DNA from: Megasphaera_A sueciensis
GTDB taxonomy: Bacteria; Bacillota; Negativicutes; Veillonellales; Megasphaeraceae
Assembly: GCF_050219315.1 (NCBI RefSeq)
Contig: NZ_CP116939.1
Coordinates: forward strand, 372,001 to 436,000
Direction: 5' to 3'
Length of the DNA: 64,000 nucleotides
A program made the position numbers and the translations under genes. Shown piece after piece: positions 44,342 through 53,972 of the stretch (positions are counted from its first letter, which is position 1; each line of letters starts with the position of its first letter). Under the pieces are notes generated by a model. It did no database searches. It was not told the origin of the DNA and saw only the letters and a program-made list of their open reading frames with translations.

Positions 44342-44845
44342 ATGGACATTCGATGTATTTTTTTAAAATCGGAGGATATTATACATCTTTTGCATGAACA
44401 ACATATTCCATTTGAAATTCATCAACATCCGGCAGCGTATACTATTGATGATTTATCAAATTTAGAAATTCCGCATAAAGAACGGATTGTAAAAAATCTT
44501 TTTTTGCGTGATGATAAAAAGAAAAACTATTATTTAGTGGCACTGCCAGGATATAAAAAAATCGATCTAAAAATATTGAGCGAAAAGATTTCCAGCAGAA
44601 GACTCAGTTTTGCCAGTGAGATAACGCTGTATGAAATGATGCGTCTGGAAAAAGGGGATGTAACGCCCTTTGGCGTGTTAAATAATCAAGAGAAAAATAT
44701 TACTATGATATTTGATGCTTCTTTGCAAGGTCAAATAATAGGAGTACACCCTCTTGATAACACAAAGACTATTTTTCTCTATTTCGAAGATATGCTTACA
44801 TTAATTAAAGAATATGCTAAAGATGTACAGGTGCTTCCTATATAG
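44342..44845 (+). CDS. ProX/PrdX-type aminoacyl-tRNA(Pro) deacylase
   Basis: A 167-residue YbaK/ProRS-associated-domain protein (IPFEIHQHPAAYTIDDL; KNLFLRDDKKKNYYLVAL; SFASEITLYEMMRLEKGDVTPFGVLNN). PrdX-type enzymes hydrolyse alanine, or in other subfamilies cysteine, mistakenly attached to tRNA(Pro). It follows ogt by 42 bp with its own AGGAGGG site. Confidence 0.88.
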   Translation: MDIRCIFLKSEDIIHLLHEQHIPFEIHQHPAAYTIDDLSNLEIPHKERIVKNLFLRDDKKKNYYLVALPGYKKIDLKILSEKISSRRLSFASEITLYEMMRLEKGDVTPFGVLNNQEKNITMIFDASLQGQIIGVHPLDNTKTIFLYFEDMLTLIKEYAKDVQVLPI

Positions 44846-44881
44846 GAAGCAAAAGCAGTGTGCGGCAATATTTTCTGACAT

Positions 44882-44949
44882 AAAATATACTCCTTCTACG
44901 CAAACTGTTTCGGCACTTCAACCGTTGCGTAAAAAGGAGTATATTTTTC
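44882..44949. terminator. Long hairpin terminator
   Basis: AAAATATACTCCTT...ACGCAA pairs with TTGCGT...AAGGAGTATATTTTT. It is close to symmetrical and can act on both strands, though the - strand gene ends at 45022. Confidence 0.7.
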
Positions 44950-45021
44950 GTTCTTATTTCATAGAGATAGAATCCGTAAAAATATTAAAAGCAATATATA
45001 ATTGCCAATAATACATTTTTG

Positions 45022-45675
45022 TCAGGTATATGCCTGGACGGCAAGGCTCACTCCCAGATCAAATGCTTTTTGACAGTCTTTTGGAAACTCTTCTTTTTTT
45101 CTTTTTGCTTTTTCTTTTTCGTTAAAACTTGTCACAACATAATTGGAATAACTGGTAAATTGGTATGTGTCAGTAACATACAATGATTTTGATGGACCTA
45201 AAATTCTTTCAAATAGTTGTTCCATACGTGTTAAATGAGGTTTGTATCCAACGGCTTTCAATTTTTCCTGCGTTACATTCATTGTATATATCAAACCAAC
45301 AGGTAATTTTTTGGGGAAAAGAGTAGAATACATATTGTCATATACTAAATAGGGAAATAACAGTCGTTCCATAAAAGCTCGCACGGTTCCTGTTACATCG
45401 CCAAAATATATAGGAGAGCCAATAACTATGGCATCTGCTGTTTCGATTTTGTTGAGAATAGCGGTTAAATTATCTTTTATTGCACATCGGCCATAGCTTT
45501 TTCCGTCCTTTAGTTTGCATGCAAAACAGCTTCGACATCCTTTATAATCATAGTCATATAAATGAATAAGTTCGGTACTAAACCCCTGTGATGCAGCACC
45601 TTTCATTGAGTATTTCAATACTGTTTCCGTATTCCAACCCTTTCTTGGACTGCCGTTAAAAGCTAGATACTTCAT
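45022..45675 (-). CDS. Flavodoxin-like NADPH-dependent FMN reductase
   Basis: A 217-residue FMN-binding protein: phosphate loop FNGSPRKGWNTETVL at the N-terminus, and a cysteine pair CRSCFACK that is typical of iron-sulfur/FMN family members, then GSPIYFGDVTGTVRAFMERL. It is probably a quinone or aromatic reductase. The ATG at 45675 has GGAGGA; an earlier start at 45735 lacks one. It is divergent from an HxlR regulator that likely controls it. Confidence 0.88.
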   Translation of the reverse strand: MKYLAFNGSPRKGWNTETVLKYSMKGAASQGFSTELIHLYDYDYKGCRSCFACKLKDGKSYGRCAIKDNLTAILNKIETADAIVIGSPIYFGDVTGTVRAFMERLLFPYLVYDNMYSTLFPKKLPVGLIYTMNVTQEKLKAVGYKPHLTRMEQLFERILGPSKSLYVTDTYQFTSYSNYVVTSFNEKEKAKRKKEEFPKDCQKAFDLGVSLAVQAYT

Positions 45676-45846
45676 GTCTATTCCTCCTTCTGAAATTAAA
45701 TTTTCAATATACCAAACTGTATGATAACGATGCATACATATAGGGCCTTATTGACAACAGTTTATTTTTTTATCATTATATAATTACTTTAAAAAAAATA
45801 AAAGTATGCACTTTTTAGGTAGATACTATATAAAAGGAGAGGTATT

Positions 45847-46182
45847 ATGAAATGGAATCCGGATAAATGTGATTGCTCCGTGGCGTATACATTAGCCGTT
45901 GTGGGCGGTAAATGGAAATGGCTGATTATTTACAAATTATGGAATAACGGAATTCAGCGTTATGGAGAATTAAAGAAAAGTATTCCTCATATTACTCATA
46001 AGATGTTGAGTCAACAGCTTAAAGAATTAGAATTAGAAAAATTAATTTCACGTAATGAATATCACCAGATTCCTCCTAAAGTAGAGTATGCATTGACTGA
46101 AAAAGGGACCTCGCTTATTCCTATTTTGCAGCTTATGTCGCAGTGGGGAGATGATAATAAACCTGATACAGATAGTAAGTAA
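45847..46182 (+). CDS. HxlR-family regulator
   Basis: A 111-residue winged-helix regulator (CSVAYTLAVVGGKWKWLII; ITHKMLSQQLKELELEKLI), of the redox/aldehyde-responsive HxlR group. A cysteine pair (C8, C10) at the N-terminus may be the sensor. It is divergent from the FMN reductase gene across 170 bp. AAAGGAGAGG precedes the ATG. Confidence 0.92.
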   Translation: MKWNPDKCDCSVAYTLAVVGGKWKWLIIYKLWNNGIQRYGELKKSIPHITHKMLSQQLKELELEKLISRNEYHQIPPKVEYALTEKGTSLIPILQLMSQWGDDNKPDTDSK

Positions 46183-46291
46183 AGGTATATGAGGGATAAT
46201 GATATGTATAGGAGATGATCACTGGAAAGTATTTGATTATACTGTGAGTAAAAAATATAAATTTAAGTACAGGCAGATGAGGAGAATTTTA

Positions 46292-47128
46292 ATGAATATA
46301 CAAGAAGATATTCGTACACAAATGATGGAAACCGTAGAAACAGTTAAAAGAATCAAACCGATGGCGGGTTCTATTACCAATACAGTGACTATTAATTTTG
46401 TTGCTAATGCACAATTAGCTGTTGGAGGATCAGCTGCTATGGTGTATTTACCAGATGAAGGGGTTGCTATGGCTAAAGCGGGAAGTGCTATGTATATTAA
46501 CGTGGGGACTATGTTCCCGTTATATGAAGAAAGTTTGCCGCTGACAGCCAGAACGTTATATGAAAATAAAAAACCATGGGTATTGGATCCGGCGGCAATT
46601 GGTATAGGTGAAATGCGCACGAATATGCTGCTGCGGTTTAAAGAATATAAACCTTCAATTATACGCGGGAATGCGTCGGAAATTATTGCGTTGGCGGGGC
46701 TGTGGAATTTGGAAGGCGGCACTGGTAAGTCAAGCGTGCGCGGTGTAGATTCGACGGATATGGTGTGTGATGCAGAAGAAGCCGCAGCAGCGTTGGCACG
46801 CTGGACGTCTGGAGCAGTTGCTGTGTCGGGAGAAGTTGATTTTATCACAGATGGCAGTCTGGGTGTATATTCTTATGGAGGTTCCCTATTTATGGAAAAA
46901 ATAACGGGAGCCGGATGTTCTCTTGGGGGTGTTATGGCAGTGTATTCAGCTGTGGCGTCTCCCTTTATTGCGGCGCTTACGGGTGCGGCTATATATAACC
47001 TGGCAGGTGAGCGCGCTGCGAAAAAAGCAGAGGGACCGGGATATTTTCAGATGATTTTTTTAGATGAATTATATAAAGCATCGGCAGCGGATATTGCCGG
47101 ACATGAATTTACTCTCAAAGATAGGTAA
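46292..47128 (+). CDS. thiM: Hydroxyethylthiazole kinase
   Basis: A 278-residue ribokinase-fold kinase that phosphorylates the thiazole alcohol in thiamine salvage. The N-terminus (MAGSITNTVTINFVANAQLAVGGSAAMVY) and the anion hole with catalytic Cys (GAGCSLGGVMA) are typical. The ATG at 46292 has AGGAGA; the frame opens at 46199 without a site. No TPP riboswitch is seen upstream and no thiE follows. Confidence 0.93.
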   Translation: MNIQEDIRTQMMETVETVKRIKPMAGSITNTVTINFVANAQLAVGGSAAMVYLPDEGVAMAKAGSAMYINVGTMFPLYEESLPLTARTLYENKKPWVLDPAAIGIGEMRTNMLLRFKEYKPSIIRGNASEIIALAGLWNLEGGTGKSSVRGVDSTDMVCDAEEAAAALARWTSGAVAVSGEVDFITDGSLGVYSYGGSLFMEKITGAGCSLGGVMAVYSAVASPFIAALTGAAIYNLAGERAAKKAEGPGYFQMIFLDELYKASAADIAGHEFTLKDR

Positions 47129-47172
47129 CGAACCATTTATTTTGAAGACAAGAAAGAACGATTATAAAAATA

Positions 47173-47373
47173 TTGCTTTTATTATCTAAAGATTTTGAGA
47201 TGATGGCGTTTAGTGTTTTTGTTGATGTATTTGGCTGGGTCGGAAATGATTATGGGATTTTCATCGAGGTTGAGACTGGTAGACTTGTTAAAATCATGCT
47301 CGGTATTGTTAATCTTCCTGTCATTGTTGATAAAACAATAGATGAATTTCAACGGAACAGTATAATGTATTAA
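47173..47373 (+). pseudogene. DJ-1/PfpI-family 5' fragment
   Basis: Sixty-six codons (LLLSKDFEMMAFSVFVDVFGW, then VIVDKTIDEF) resemble the first quarter of a DJ-1/PfpI protein. The nucleophile elbow and the rest are missing, and the ribosome site is poor. It is probably a decayed gene. Confidence 0.5.
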
Positions 47374-47551
47374 CTGTTCTGGAGGAAGGGTTGAAGAAAT
47401 TTACTCTTCTTTCCGGTATTCATTTGAATCACTCCTTTTTATTTGGTATAATCCAACTATATAATGTAGAGTAACTCTATATCAAAAGGCAATATGACTA
47501 CTGCAGAATACGGTTTAATTGGAATATAATTGAGAAAGGAATGGCTGCCAA

Positions 47552-48145
47552 ATGATTAAAGAAATTATGGAAAGACGGAGTATTCGAAAATTTTCTTCCC
47601 AGCCAATAGATAAAATAGATATTTTGCATATTATAGAAAGCGGGACAAAAGCACCATCAGCTAAAAACAGACAGCCGTGGAAGTTTATAGTTGTTCAGGG
47701 GAATGCGAAAGAAAAGATGCTGCAGGCTTTTTATAACGGCGTACAGCGTGAGGAAAATGGGACGGCGTGTTTGCCCGGAAGTGTACAATTTATTTCAGGC
47801 GCACGGTATACTATAGAAATAATGAAACAAGCTCCGGTTATTATTTTTGTTCTCAATACGATGGGAAAAAACATGTTTTCTTCTATGACAGATGAGGATA
47901 GAGTGTTTGAGGTGTGCAATATTCAATCCGTTAGTGCGGCTATACAAAATATGTTGTTAGCAGCTACAGAAAGGAAAATCGGCAGTCTTTGGATATGTGA
48001 TATTTATTTTGCTTATCAGGAATTATGTAAATGGCTGGATCATGATGGAGAATTGCTGGCAGCGATTGCTTTAGGGTATCCCGAGGAGCAGCCGAAACCG
48101 CGGCCAAGAAAGAAAATAGAGGAAGTTGTCGAGTGGATGGGGTAA
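47552..48145 (+). CDS. Nitroreductase family protein
   Basis: A 197-residue FMN-dependent oxidoreductase: N-terminal MERRSIRKFSSQPIDKIDI, then SGTKAPSAKNRQPWKF for FMN phosphate binding, and a C-terminal ALGYPEEQPKPRPRK. It reduces nitro-compounds or quinones with NAD(P)H; the substrate is unknown. AAAGGAATGG precedes the ATG. Confidence 0.9.
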   Translation: MIKEIMERRSIRKFSSQPIDKIDILHIIESGTKAPSAKNRQPWKFIVVQGNAKEKMLQAFYNGVQREENGTACLPGSVQFISGARYTIEIMKQAPVIIFVLNTMGKNMFSSMTDEDRVFEVCNIQSVSAAIQNMLLAATERKIGSLWICDIYFAYQELCKWLDHDGELLAAIALGYPEEQPKPRPRKKIEEVVEWMG

Positions 48146-48332
48146 TTTAATAGAGGTAAAAGAGTTATCGTGGGGCAGTCTGAATGAAGATGGGGGACTG
48201 TATGAATCTCTGAAAAGAGAAATAGGCATACCTTTCGGTAATAAACATTAACGCTGCAGACAGGAAAATAATAGGGAGTTTATCTTGCTTGCAATAAAAT
48301 GTATTATCGTAAGTGGGATAGGAGGGGATCTT

Positions 48333-48980
48333 GTGAAGGAAGAAGAAAAAATTTTTGCAGGATATATATTCAACAACCGGACTAAAGAACTTGTGGATAT
48401 TAAACATAAAGCGCATGATGCTTGTAAAAGATATAATGCGATGGATGAATCTGATCCGCTTCGGTCGGCTGTTGTAAAAGAATTTATTGGAGATATTGGG
48501 AACACGTACTATTTTCAAGGACCTATGCAATTTAATTATGGTTGCCATACATTCATCGGAGAAAACTTCTTTGCTAATTTTAATTTAACAATTATGGATG
48601 ATGGGTGTATTTATATTGGCGATAATGTTTGTTTTGGACCTAATGTCTCTCTCATGGCGACAAACCACCCGCTTATCGCACAAGAACGTTTGGGATTGAA
48701 TAAAGATGGCACTATGACGATGGCCGAATATGCCGATTCTATTCATATTGGAGATAATGTTTGGCTGGCTTGTAATGTGGTTGTTTTGGGTGGCGTACAC
48801 GTTGGCAATAATGTTGTTATCGGGGCGGGAAGTGTTGTAACAAAAGATATTCCAGAAGGATATTTGGCCTTTGGAAATCCGTGCCGCCCATATCGAAAAA
48901 TTACGGCATTGGATACGAAAGCTCATCTTATTTTGGAAGAAGATCGAGATTATTTTGCCTGTAATTTATATCACAAGTAA
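48333..48980 (+). CDS. Maltose/galactoside O-acetyltransferase type (hexapeptide repeat)
   Basis: A 215-residue left-handed beta-helix acetyltransferase of the Maa/LacA group: N-terminal helical cap (EKIFAGYIFNNRTKELVDIK), hexapeptide repeats (IGDNVCFGPNVSL...), catalytic His in ATNHPL, and GGVHVGNNVVIGAGSVVTKDIP. It transfers acetyl to sugars. The GTG at 48333 follows AGGAGGGG; the frame opens earlier at 48285. Confidence 0.92.
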   Translation: MKEEEKIFAGYIFNNRTKELVDIKHKAHDACKRYNAMDESDPLRSAVVKEFIGDIGNTYYFQGPMQFNYGCHTFIGENFFANFNLTIMDDGCIYIGDNVCFGPNVSLMATNHPLIAQERLGLNKDGTMTMAEYADSIHIGDNVWLACNVVVLGGVHVGNNVVIGAGSVVTKDIPEGYLAFGNPCRPYRKITALDTKAHLILEEDRDYFACNLYHK

Positions 48981-49164
48981 AAAGTATCACTTGTCAAGTA
49001 TAATTTTATTTAAAAATATCCGTAGACATCATACGAGGTGCGTATTAACCTGGTATGGTGTCTTTTTATTTTAATGGCAGTGTCCTGTATTGTTATCTGC
49101 TGACAAAAAGAGTATAATGATGATAACGAGGATACTGAATTTGTATTATTGGGTACTGAGGAGG

Positions 49165-49740
49165 ATGAGCAATATTATTCAATTACAAATTATCATGGCA
49201 GCTGCCGCAGAAATTAAGATGCATGGATTTAAATTTACTATGAATGATGTAACAGCAAGACTGCATATAAGCAAGACATCATTATATGGATATTTTCCTT
49301 CAAAAAATGCATTAGTAGCTGCCGTTATAAAAATGGTGCAGGAAGATGTGCAGCGGCAGGAAGAAGCTATTTACAATGATTCGGAACGCAGCATTGAAGA
49401 TAAATTTCAAGCAGTGATGTCCGTTAGTCCGGCATTAGTGGGGCCCAGCAGTGACAGTATTTATTGTGACTTGCAAACGACATATCCGGAACAATGGCGT
49501 AATGTGGAAAATTTTCGGCAGCAGCGGTTGGACAGATTAATTACATTACTTGAAAAAGGAGTTTCTTCCCAGAAAATAAAGCCTATTAATTTTAGTGTAT
49601 TGAAACAATTGGTCTTTTTTTCCATGAATGATTTGTTCGATCATACTTTTCTCGTGGAGAATAATATGACCTATTATGACGCGGTTGTATCCTTGTCAAA
49701 AATCCTTACCCGGGGATTTATTGAAGAAAAAGGCATATAA
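49165..49740 (+). CDS. TetR-family regulator
   Basis: About 191 residues with an N-terminal helix-turn-helix (FTMNDVTARLHISKTSLYGYFPSKNALVAAV). The start is unclear: GAGGAGG abuts the ATG at 49165, so a slightly later or earlier start is possible (the frame opens at 49090). It sits directly ahead of the radical SAM gene, with a perfect palindrome between them, so it probably controls that operon. Confidence 0.82.
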   Translation: MSNIIQLQIIMAAAAEIKMHGFKFTMNDVTARLHISKTSLYGYFPSKNALVAAVIKMVQEDVQRQEEAIYNDSERSIEDKFQAVMSVSPALVGPSSDSIYCDLQTTYPEQWRNVENFRQQRLDRLITLLEKGVSSQKIKPINFSVLKQLVFFSMNDLFDHTFLVENNMTYYDAVVSLSKILTRGFIEEKGI

Positions 49741-49762
49741 GGAATGCCGTATAATGTCATCA

Positions 49763-49781
49763 TTTCATTTTTGAAATGAAA
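49763..49781. promoter_or_regulatory. Palindromic operator ahead of the radical SAM gene
   Basis: TTTCATTT-TTG-AAATGAAA is a perfect 8-bp inverted repeat with a 3-bp centre, 36 bp before the radical SAM start, of TetR operator size. Confidence 0.55.
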
Positions 49782-49816
49782 ACATGTTTTTTGTAAGTGA
49801 GTAGGAGTGATTCAAT

Positions 49817-51208
49817 ATGAGTACGATTAAAAACAAAATGACACGAATGGTGTTAAAGGAAGGCTTGGATTTGGCCATACATCATATGGAAAAAGATCCG
49901 GCAGCCGGTATGCAGGATGTAGTAACTTTAGTAGATAAATATTTAAAGCCTACGCCATATGATCAGAATCAAGAAGGGCAGAATACATTTTCGTATATCA
50001 AGCAGTATCTAGAGAATCCGCAATCAAAATGGTGGCGCTATGCGGAAAATTTGCTGCGGGATGTAGATAAGAATGTAATAAAGATGTTTATTTTGAATGT
50101 AGGATATGAATCTGGATACCAAGGTAATAACCTGCGACATCAATTAATGAAAGAAAAGTCGTGCAGTATACCGTGGGCGATTTTATTTGATCCGACTTCT
50201 ATGTGTAATATGCACTGTACGGGATGTTGGGCGGCGGAGTATGGGCATATGCTGAATTTGAGCAATGAAGATATGGACACTATTGTAGAACAGGGAGAAA
50301 AGATAGGGTGTCACTTTTACTTACTTACAGGCGGGGAACCGCTGATGAGAAAAAATGACATTATCACCTTAGCGCGAAAACATCCCACAAGTGAATTTCA
50401 TGTTTTTACGAATGGATCCTTGATTACGGATGAATTTTCCCAAGCGGCAGCAGCTGCCGGTAATCTGTCTTTTTCGTTAAGCATAGAAGGGTTTGAACAG
50501 GCCAATGATAAAAGACGAGGAAAGGGAAGTTTTCGACGTATTATGAAGGCTATGGATATTTTGCACCGGAATCGCCTGTTATTCGGTATTTCCGTTTGTT
50601 ACACAAAATTGAACTATAAAGATGTGACATCAGATGAGTTTTTGGATATGGTTATTGAAAAAGGATGCAAATATGCGTGGTATTTTCATTATATGCCGGT
50701 AGGAAATGAAGCGGTTCCTGATTTACTGTTATCTCCTGATGAACGCACCTATATGTATCATCGTGTACGGGAAATTCGTTCAGAACAGTGTGATAAACTA
50801 TTCTTTGCCATTGATTTTCAAAATGATGGAGAATTTATTGATGGTTGTATTGCCGGCGGACGAGCTTATCTGCATATTAATGCCAACGGAGATATTGAAC
50901 CCTGCGTGTTCATTCATTATTCGGATACCAATATTCATACAGGTACATTAATGCAAGCTCTTGAAAACCCCTTATTTATGGCATATCATACACGACAGCC
51001 GTTTAATAAAAATTTACTGCAGCCTTGTCCTATGCTGGAAAATCCATCTATACTGCCGGAAATTATTCGTGAATCTAAAGCTCCTTCCACTGATTTACAG
51101 TCTCCTGAATCGGCAGAACATTTATGTGCAAAATGCAAAAAATATGCAAAGGACTGGCACCGGACTGCGGATAAGCTGTGGACTGACAGCGGGCATCATG
51201 TATTATAG
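49817..51208 (+). CDS. Radical SAM protein with C-terminal cysteine cluster
   Basis: A 463-residue protein. A helical N-terminal domain (1-115) is followed by the radical SAM core with C130-x3-C134-x2-C137 (CNMHCTGC), LTGGEPLMR and FTNGSLI. The C-terminal part has a SPASM/twitch-like set of cysteines (DIEPCVFIHYS, QPCPML, HLCAKCKKY). The substrate is unknown. It lies between a TetR gene and a glycosyltransferase-like gene, suggesting work on a cell-surface or lipid product, which is inference. Confidence 0.85.
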   Translation: MSTIKNKMTRMVLKEGLDLAIHHMEKDPAAGMQDVVTLVDKYLKPTPYDQNQEGQNTFSYIKQYLENPQSKWWRYAENLLRDVDKNVIKMFILNVGYESGYQGNNLRHQLMKEKSCSIPWAILFDPTSMCNMHCTGCWAAEYGHMLNLSNEDMDTIVEQGEKIGCHFYLLTGGEPLMRKNDIITLARKHPTSEFHVFTNGSLITDEFSQAAAAAGNLSFSLSIEGFEQANDKRRGKGSFRRIMKAMDILHRNRLLFGISVCYTKLNYKDVTSDEFLDMVIEKGCKYAWYFHYMPVGNEAVPDLLLSPDERTYMYHRVREIRSEQCDKLFFAIDFQNDGEFIDGCIAGGRAYLHINANGDIEPCVFIHYSDTNIHTGTLMQALENPLFMAYHTRQPFNKNLLQPCPMLENPSILPEIIRESKAPSTDLQSPESAEHLCAKCKKYAKDWHRTADKLWTDSGHHVL

Positions 51209-51303
51209 CTAATGTAGTTAACTGGGAGTATAGCAGAGATTGGTGTTTTTAAGATTTAGACATCAATCTCTCATACTTATTATGAAAAAGGAGGTGATGA
51301 TAC

Positions 51304-52542
51304 ATGAGTCAAAAGAAATGGAATGTTGCTATCGGTTTTGCAACAGGAAGAAAAAATTTTTATCGTATCCTGCGAAGTTATGTATTAAATTGTTTAGAAT
51401 CAGGCCTGCTGGATAATAAAGATGTAGGATTAAATTTGTTTGTTGCATATGATTTGGAGTATCGTCATACCAGCAAAGCTGATTTTGTTGCAATCAATCC
51501 GGAAATTTCGAAATTACTGGATAGTGTACATTTTATTGGCAAATCAGAGATGTTGATTGAAAAGAAAAATATGTTGAAACGCGGTATTATTACGGAAGCA
51601 GAAGCTAAAGTTATTTTTCGGCGCGGGTATGCGCTGCAACGGAATATTATTTTGTATAAGGCCATTGAAAACCATATGGATTGCTTACTTTTTCTCGACG
51701 ATGATGAATATCCTGTAGCTTTGACAAAAAGTATTGAAACTGATTTATGGGGCGGGCAGCGTGTCATTCAATCACATCTCAAATATATTAAGGATGCGGA
51801 TATTACTTGCGGACATCATTGCGGTTATATATCACCGATTCCCTATGTGGAATTTTCGCACGCTTTTCCCGAAGATATATTTAAGAAATTTATTCAATCG
51901 TTAAGTAATGATATTATAAATTGGGATACTATCCGCAGTGTAATGAAAAACGGCGGGGTAACGTATGCCGATAAGCAGATTTTATTGCGTAAGGAAGTAA
52001 AAACAGTACAGGATATCAACGGAGCTAAATTTATTTCTGGTTCCAATCTTTGCATTAATTTACAAAATCCAAAACGAGTATTTCCTTTTTACAATCCGCC
52101 AGGGGCGCGTGGAGAAGATACTTTTTTAAGTACCTGTTTAACGGAACGCAAGGTACTGCAGATTCCCTGCTATACTTTTCATGATGGATTTGGTGCGTAT
52201 CGTTACATGTTGGCAGGTGTTTTGCCTGTACGAATGAAAATGATACGAGCTGATTCCTCACGTGTGTTGAAACGTTTTTATACAGCCTGCATAGGCTGGA
52301 TACGATATAAACCGTTGTATATTTATATTACGGATAGAGAACATTATCGCAGCCGAATTGCAGAAATGACTGAAAGCCTGGAAAAAACATTACCGTTTAT
52401 TTGCCGATATTTTAAATCAGACATGTTTATGATGGTGTTGCGGGAATTAAAAAAATATGATAATACTATTGATAAACAATATACATATTTTGAAAATAAT
52501 AAACTAATATGGTCCCGTCTATTGAAAACGTTACAAGAATAG
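51304..52542 (+). CDS. Glycosyltransferase-like protein
   Basis: A 412-residue protein that looks like a GT-A nucleotide-sugar transferase: a Rossmann-like start (WNVAIGFATGRKNFYRIL), a DxD-type motif in LLFLDDDEYP, and a later GARGEDTFLSTCL block where a catalytic acid is expected. The C-terminal 120 residues are basic and may bind membrane or DNA-distant lipid. The sugar and acceptor are unknown. It starts 96 bp after the radical SAM gene behind AAAGGAGG. Confidence 0.65.
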   Translation: MSQKKWNVAIGFATGRKNFYRILRSYVLNCLESGLLDNKDVGLNLFVAYDLEYRHTSKADFVAINPEISKLLDSVHFIGKSEMLIEKKNMLKRGIITEAEAKVIFRRGYALQRNIILYKAIENHMDCLLFLDDDEYPVALTKSIETDLWGGQRVIQSHLKYIKDADITCGHHCGYISPIPYVEFSHAFPEDIFKKFIQSLSNDIINWDTIRSVMKNGGVTYADKQILLRKEVKTVQDINGAKFISGSNLCINLQNPKRVFPFYNPPGARGEDTFLSTCLTERKVLQIPCYTFHDGFGAYRYMLAGVLPVRMKMIRADSSRVLKRFYTACIGWIRYKPLYIYITDREHYRSRIAEMTESLEKTLPFICRYFKSDMFMMVLRELKKYDNTIDKQYTYFENNKLIWSRLLKTLQE

Positions 52543-52575
52543 ATATACTAACATGACATGTAGAAAAATGTTATA

Positions 52576-52600
52576 AAAAGACGCCGTTTGGCGTCTTTTT
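52576..52600. terminator. Terminator after the radical SAM-glycosyltransferase unit
   Basis: AAAAAGACGCC-GTTT-GGCGTCTTTTT, a perfect 11-bp stem that works on both strands. Confidence 0.9.
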
Positions 52601-52687
52601 CATATCATGAAAGTGGGTAATATACAAATGATTTTTATTATGAAGTGTGATAACGTACCTCGGGAGGGTACCCGTTTCGGTGAACGA

Positions 52688-52716
52688 TTGACAAGAATAT
52701 TTTTTGTGCATACAAT
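52688..52716 (+). promoter_or_regulatory. Promoter of the dienelactone hydrolase-like gene
   Basis: TTGACA (52688-52693), a 17-bp spacer and TACAAT (52711-52716). The transcript leader is about 80 nt. Confidence 0.65.
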
Positions 52717-52804
52717 AAAACACATAGATATATCTGATTTTGTAACTGTTCGCGGTCCGCATCAGTCAGGTATAAAATAGAGTATGTGGAATAGAAGGGG
52801 AAAA

Positions 52805-53386
52805 ATGTTAAAAAAAGTGGCACTGGTCATCTTACCAGAAATTTATGGTATTAATCCATTTATTGAAGAAGTAAAGAAAAAATATCAGGATTTAGGTTTT
52901 TGTGTTTTTTCTCCCAATTTATTATTGCGTCCTTATTTTCCTTATACGGAACGGGAAGAAGCATATCTGTTTTTTCAAAGTCATATCGGGTTTGGGGCAT
53001 ATAAAGATATTGACTATTTAATGGAAGAGTTACAAGCTTCTTATGAAAAAGTTATTATATTAGGTTTTAGCGTCGGAGCAACATTAGCTTGGCGGTGCAG
53101 TGGACGAGGACACGTTGACGGAATTGTTGCTTGTTACGGTTCCCGTATTCGAGAGTATCTGGAGGTAGAACCGCGATGTGATTCCCTGTTGCTTTTTGCG
53201 GAAAAGGATTCTTTTTCTGTGACAACAGTACATCGAGCCGTGTCTTCAAAAAAAAGCGTACAATCTATCATACTTCCTGCTGCGCATGGATTTTTTGATA
53301 GGTATAGCGAGAGGTATGATAAAGAACAAGCAAATAAAGGATGGCAGTACATTGATAAATTTATCGATGGTGTTATAGAAGCATAG
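52805..53386 (+). CDS. Dienelactone hydrolase-family alpha/beta hydrolase
   Basis: A 193-residue alpha/beta hydrolase (LVILPEIYGINPFIEEV). The nucleophile elbow is GFSVGA with S89, where true dienelactone hydrolase has Cys; D135 and H161 (AAHGFFDRY) complete the triad. The substrate is unknown. The ATG at 52805 follows GAAGGGG. Confidence 0.87.
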   Translation: MLKKVALVILPEIYGINPFIEEVKKKYQDLGFCVFSPNLLLRPYFPYTEREEAYLFFQSHIGFGAYKDIDYLMEELQASYEKVIILGFSVGATLAWRCSGRGHVDGIVACYGSRIREYLEVEPRCDSLLLFAEKDSFSVTTVHRAVSSKKSVQSIILPAAHGFFDRYSERYDKEQANKGWQYIDKFIDGVIEA

Positions 53387-53429
53387 AATTAAAAAGGTTC
53401 AATTACAGCATGGCAAACGGAGAAATGAT

Positions 53430-53825
53430 ATGATAAGAAATAAGAAAAAATGGATACAGGCCGGAATCATAATTTTAATTATTCTTTTGGCCGGTGGAGC
53501 GATATATATGAAAAAAGTTATGAATTATCAAGAAAAAGTACAGCATATTGTTATTCATAATGTGGATATTTCAGCAAAAGCGGATGGGGTATATATCGGA
53601 ACTTGTGATGCGGACCTTATTTCTGCAACGGTTGAAGTTACGGTTTATAATGGAAAAATTACGAAGATCCATATTCTGCAGCATAAAAATGGACGCGGTA
53701 AACCGGCAGAAGCTGTTTTGGATAACATAATTAAGGAGCAAAAAATCAAAGTAGATGCTGTATCAGGGGCAACTAATTCAAGTATTGTTTTGGAAAAAGC
53801 CGTTGAAAATGCACTTAATACATAA
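53430..53825 (+). CDS. Membrane-anchored FMN-binding domain protein
   Basis: A 131-residue protein: one N-terminal membrane helix (residues 8-26) and an extracytoplasmic FMN-binding domain with VSGAT at 111-115. In this family the Thr (T115) receives FMN covalently from ApbE. It probably carries electrons in a membrane redox chain, as in Rnf or extracellular electron transfer. It lies 43 bp after the hydrolase gene. Confidence 0.9.
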   Translation: MIRNKKKWIQAGIIILIILLAGGAIYMKKVMNYQEKVQHIVIHNVDISAKADGVYIGTCDADLISATVEVTVYNGKITKIHILQHKNGRGKPAEAVLDNIIKEQKIKVDAVSGATNSSIVLEKAVENALNT

Positions 53826-53852
53826 AGCAATCTATTTTTCTAAAAGGGAAAA

Positions 53853-53893
53853 CATCTGCAATTATAATTTTTAAATCATTGCAGATGCTTTTT
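53853..53893. terminator. Terminator after the FMN-binding gene
   Basis: CATCTGCAAT...ATTGCAGATG, a perfect 10-bp stem, followed by CTTTTTG. Confidence 0.75.
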
Positions 53894-53972
53894 GACTAAT
53901 TTTAGTGTTTTATAATGAATAACTTATTATGTGATGTATAGTAGCAACTGGGGATAAGGAGGATTTCTTGAG

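Noticed and set aside
46183..46291. TPP riboswitch upstream of thiM
   Set aside because: The conserved TPP aptamer blocks (such as CTGAGA and ACCTGA-type) are not present.
48146..48332. Short frame ending EIGIPFGNKH before the acetyltransferase
   Set aside because: It has no start with a ribosome site and no family match; perhaps debris, but not supported enough to annotate.
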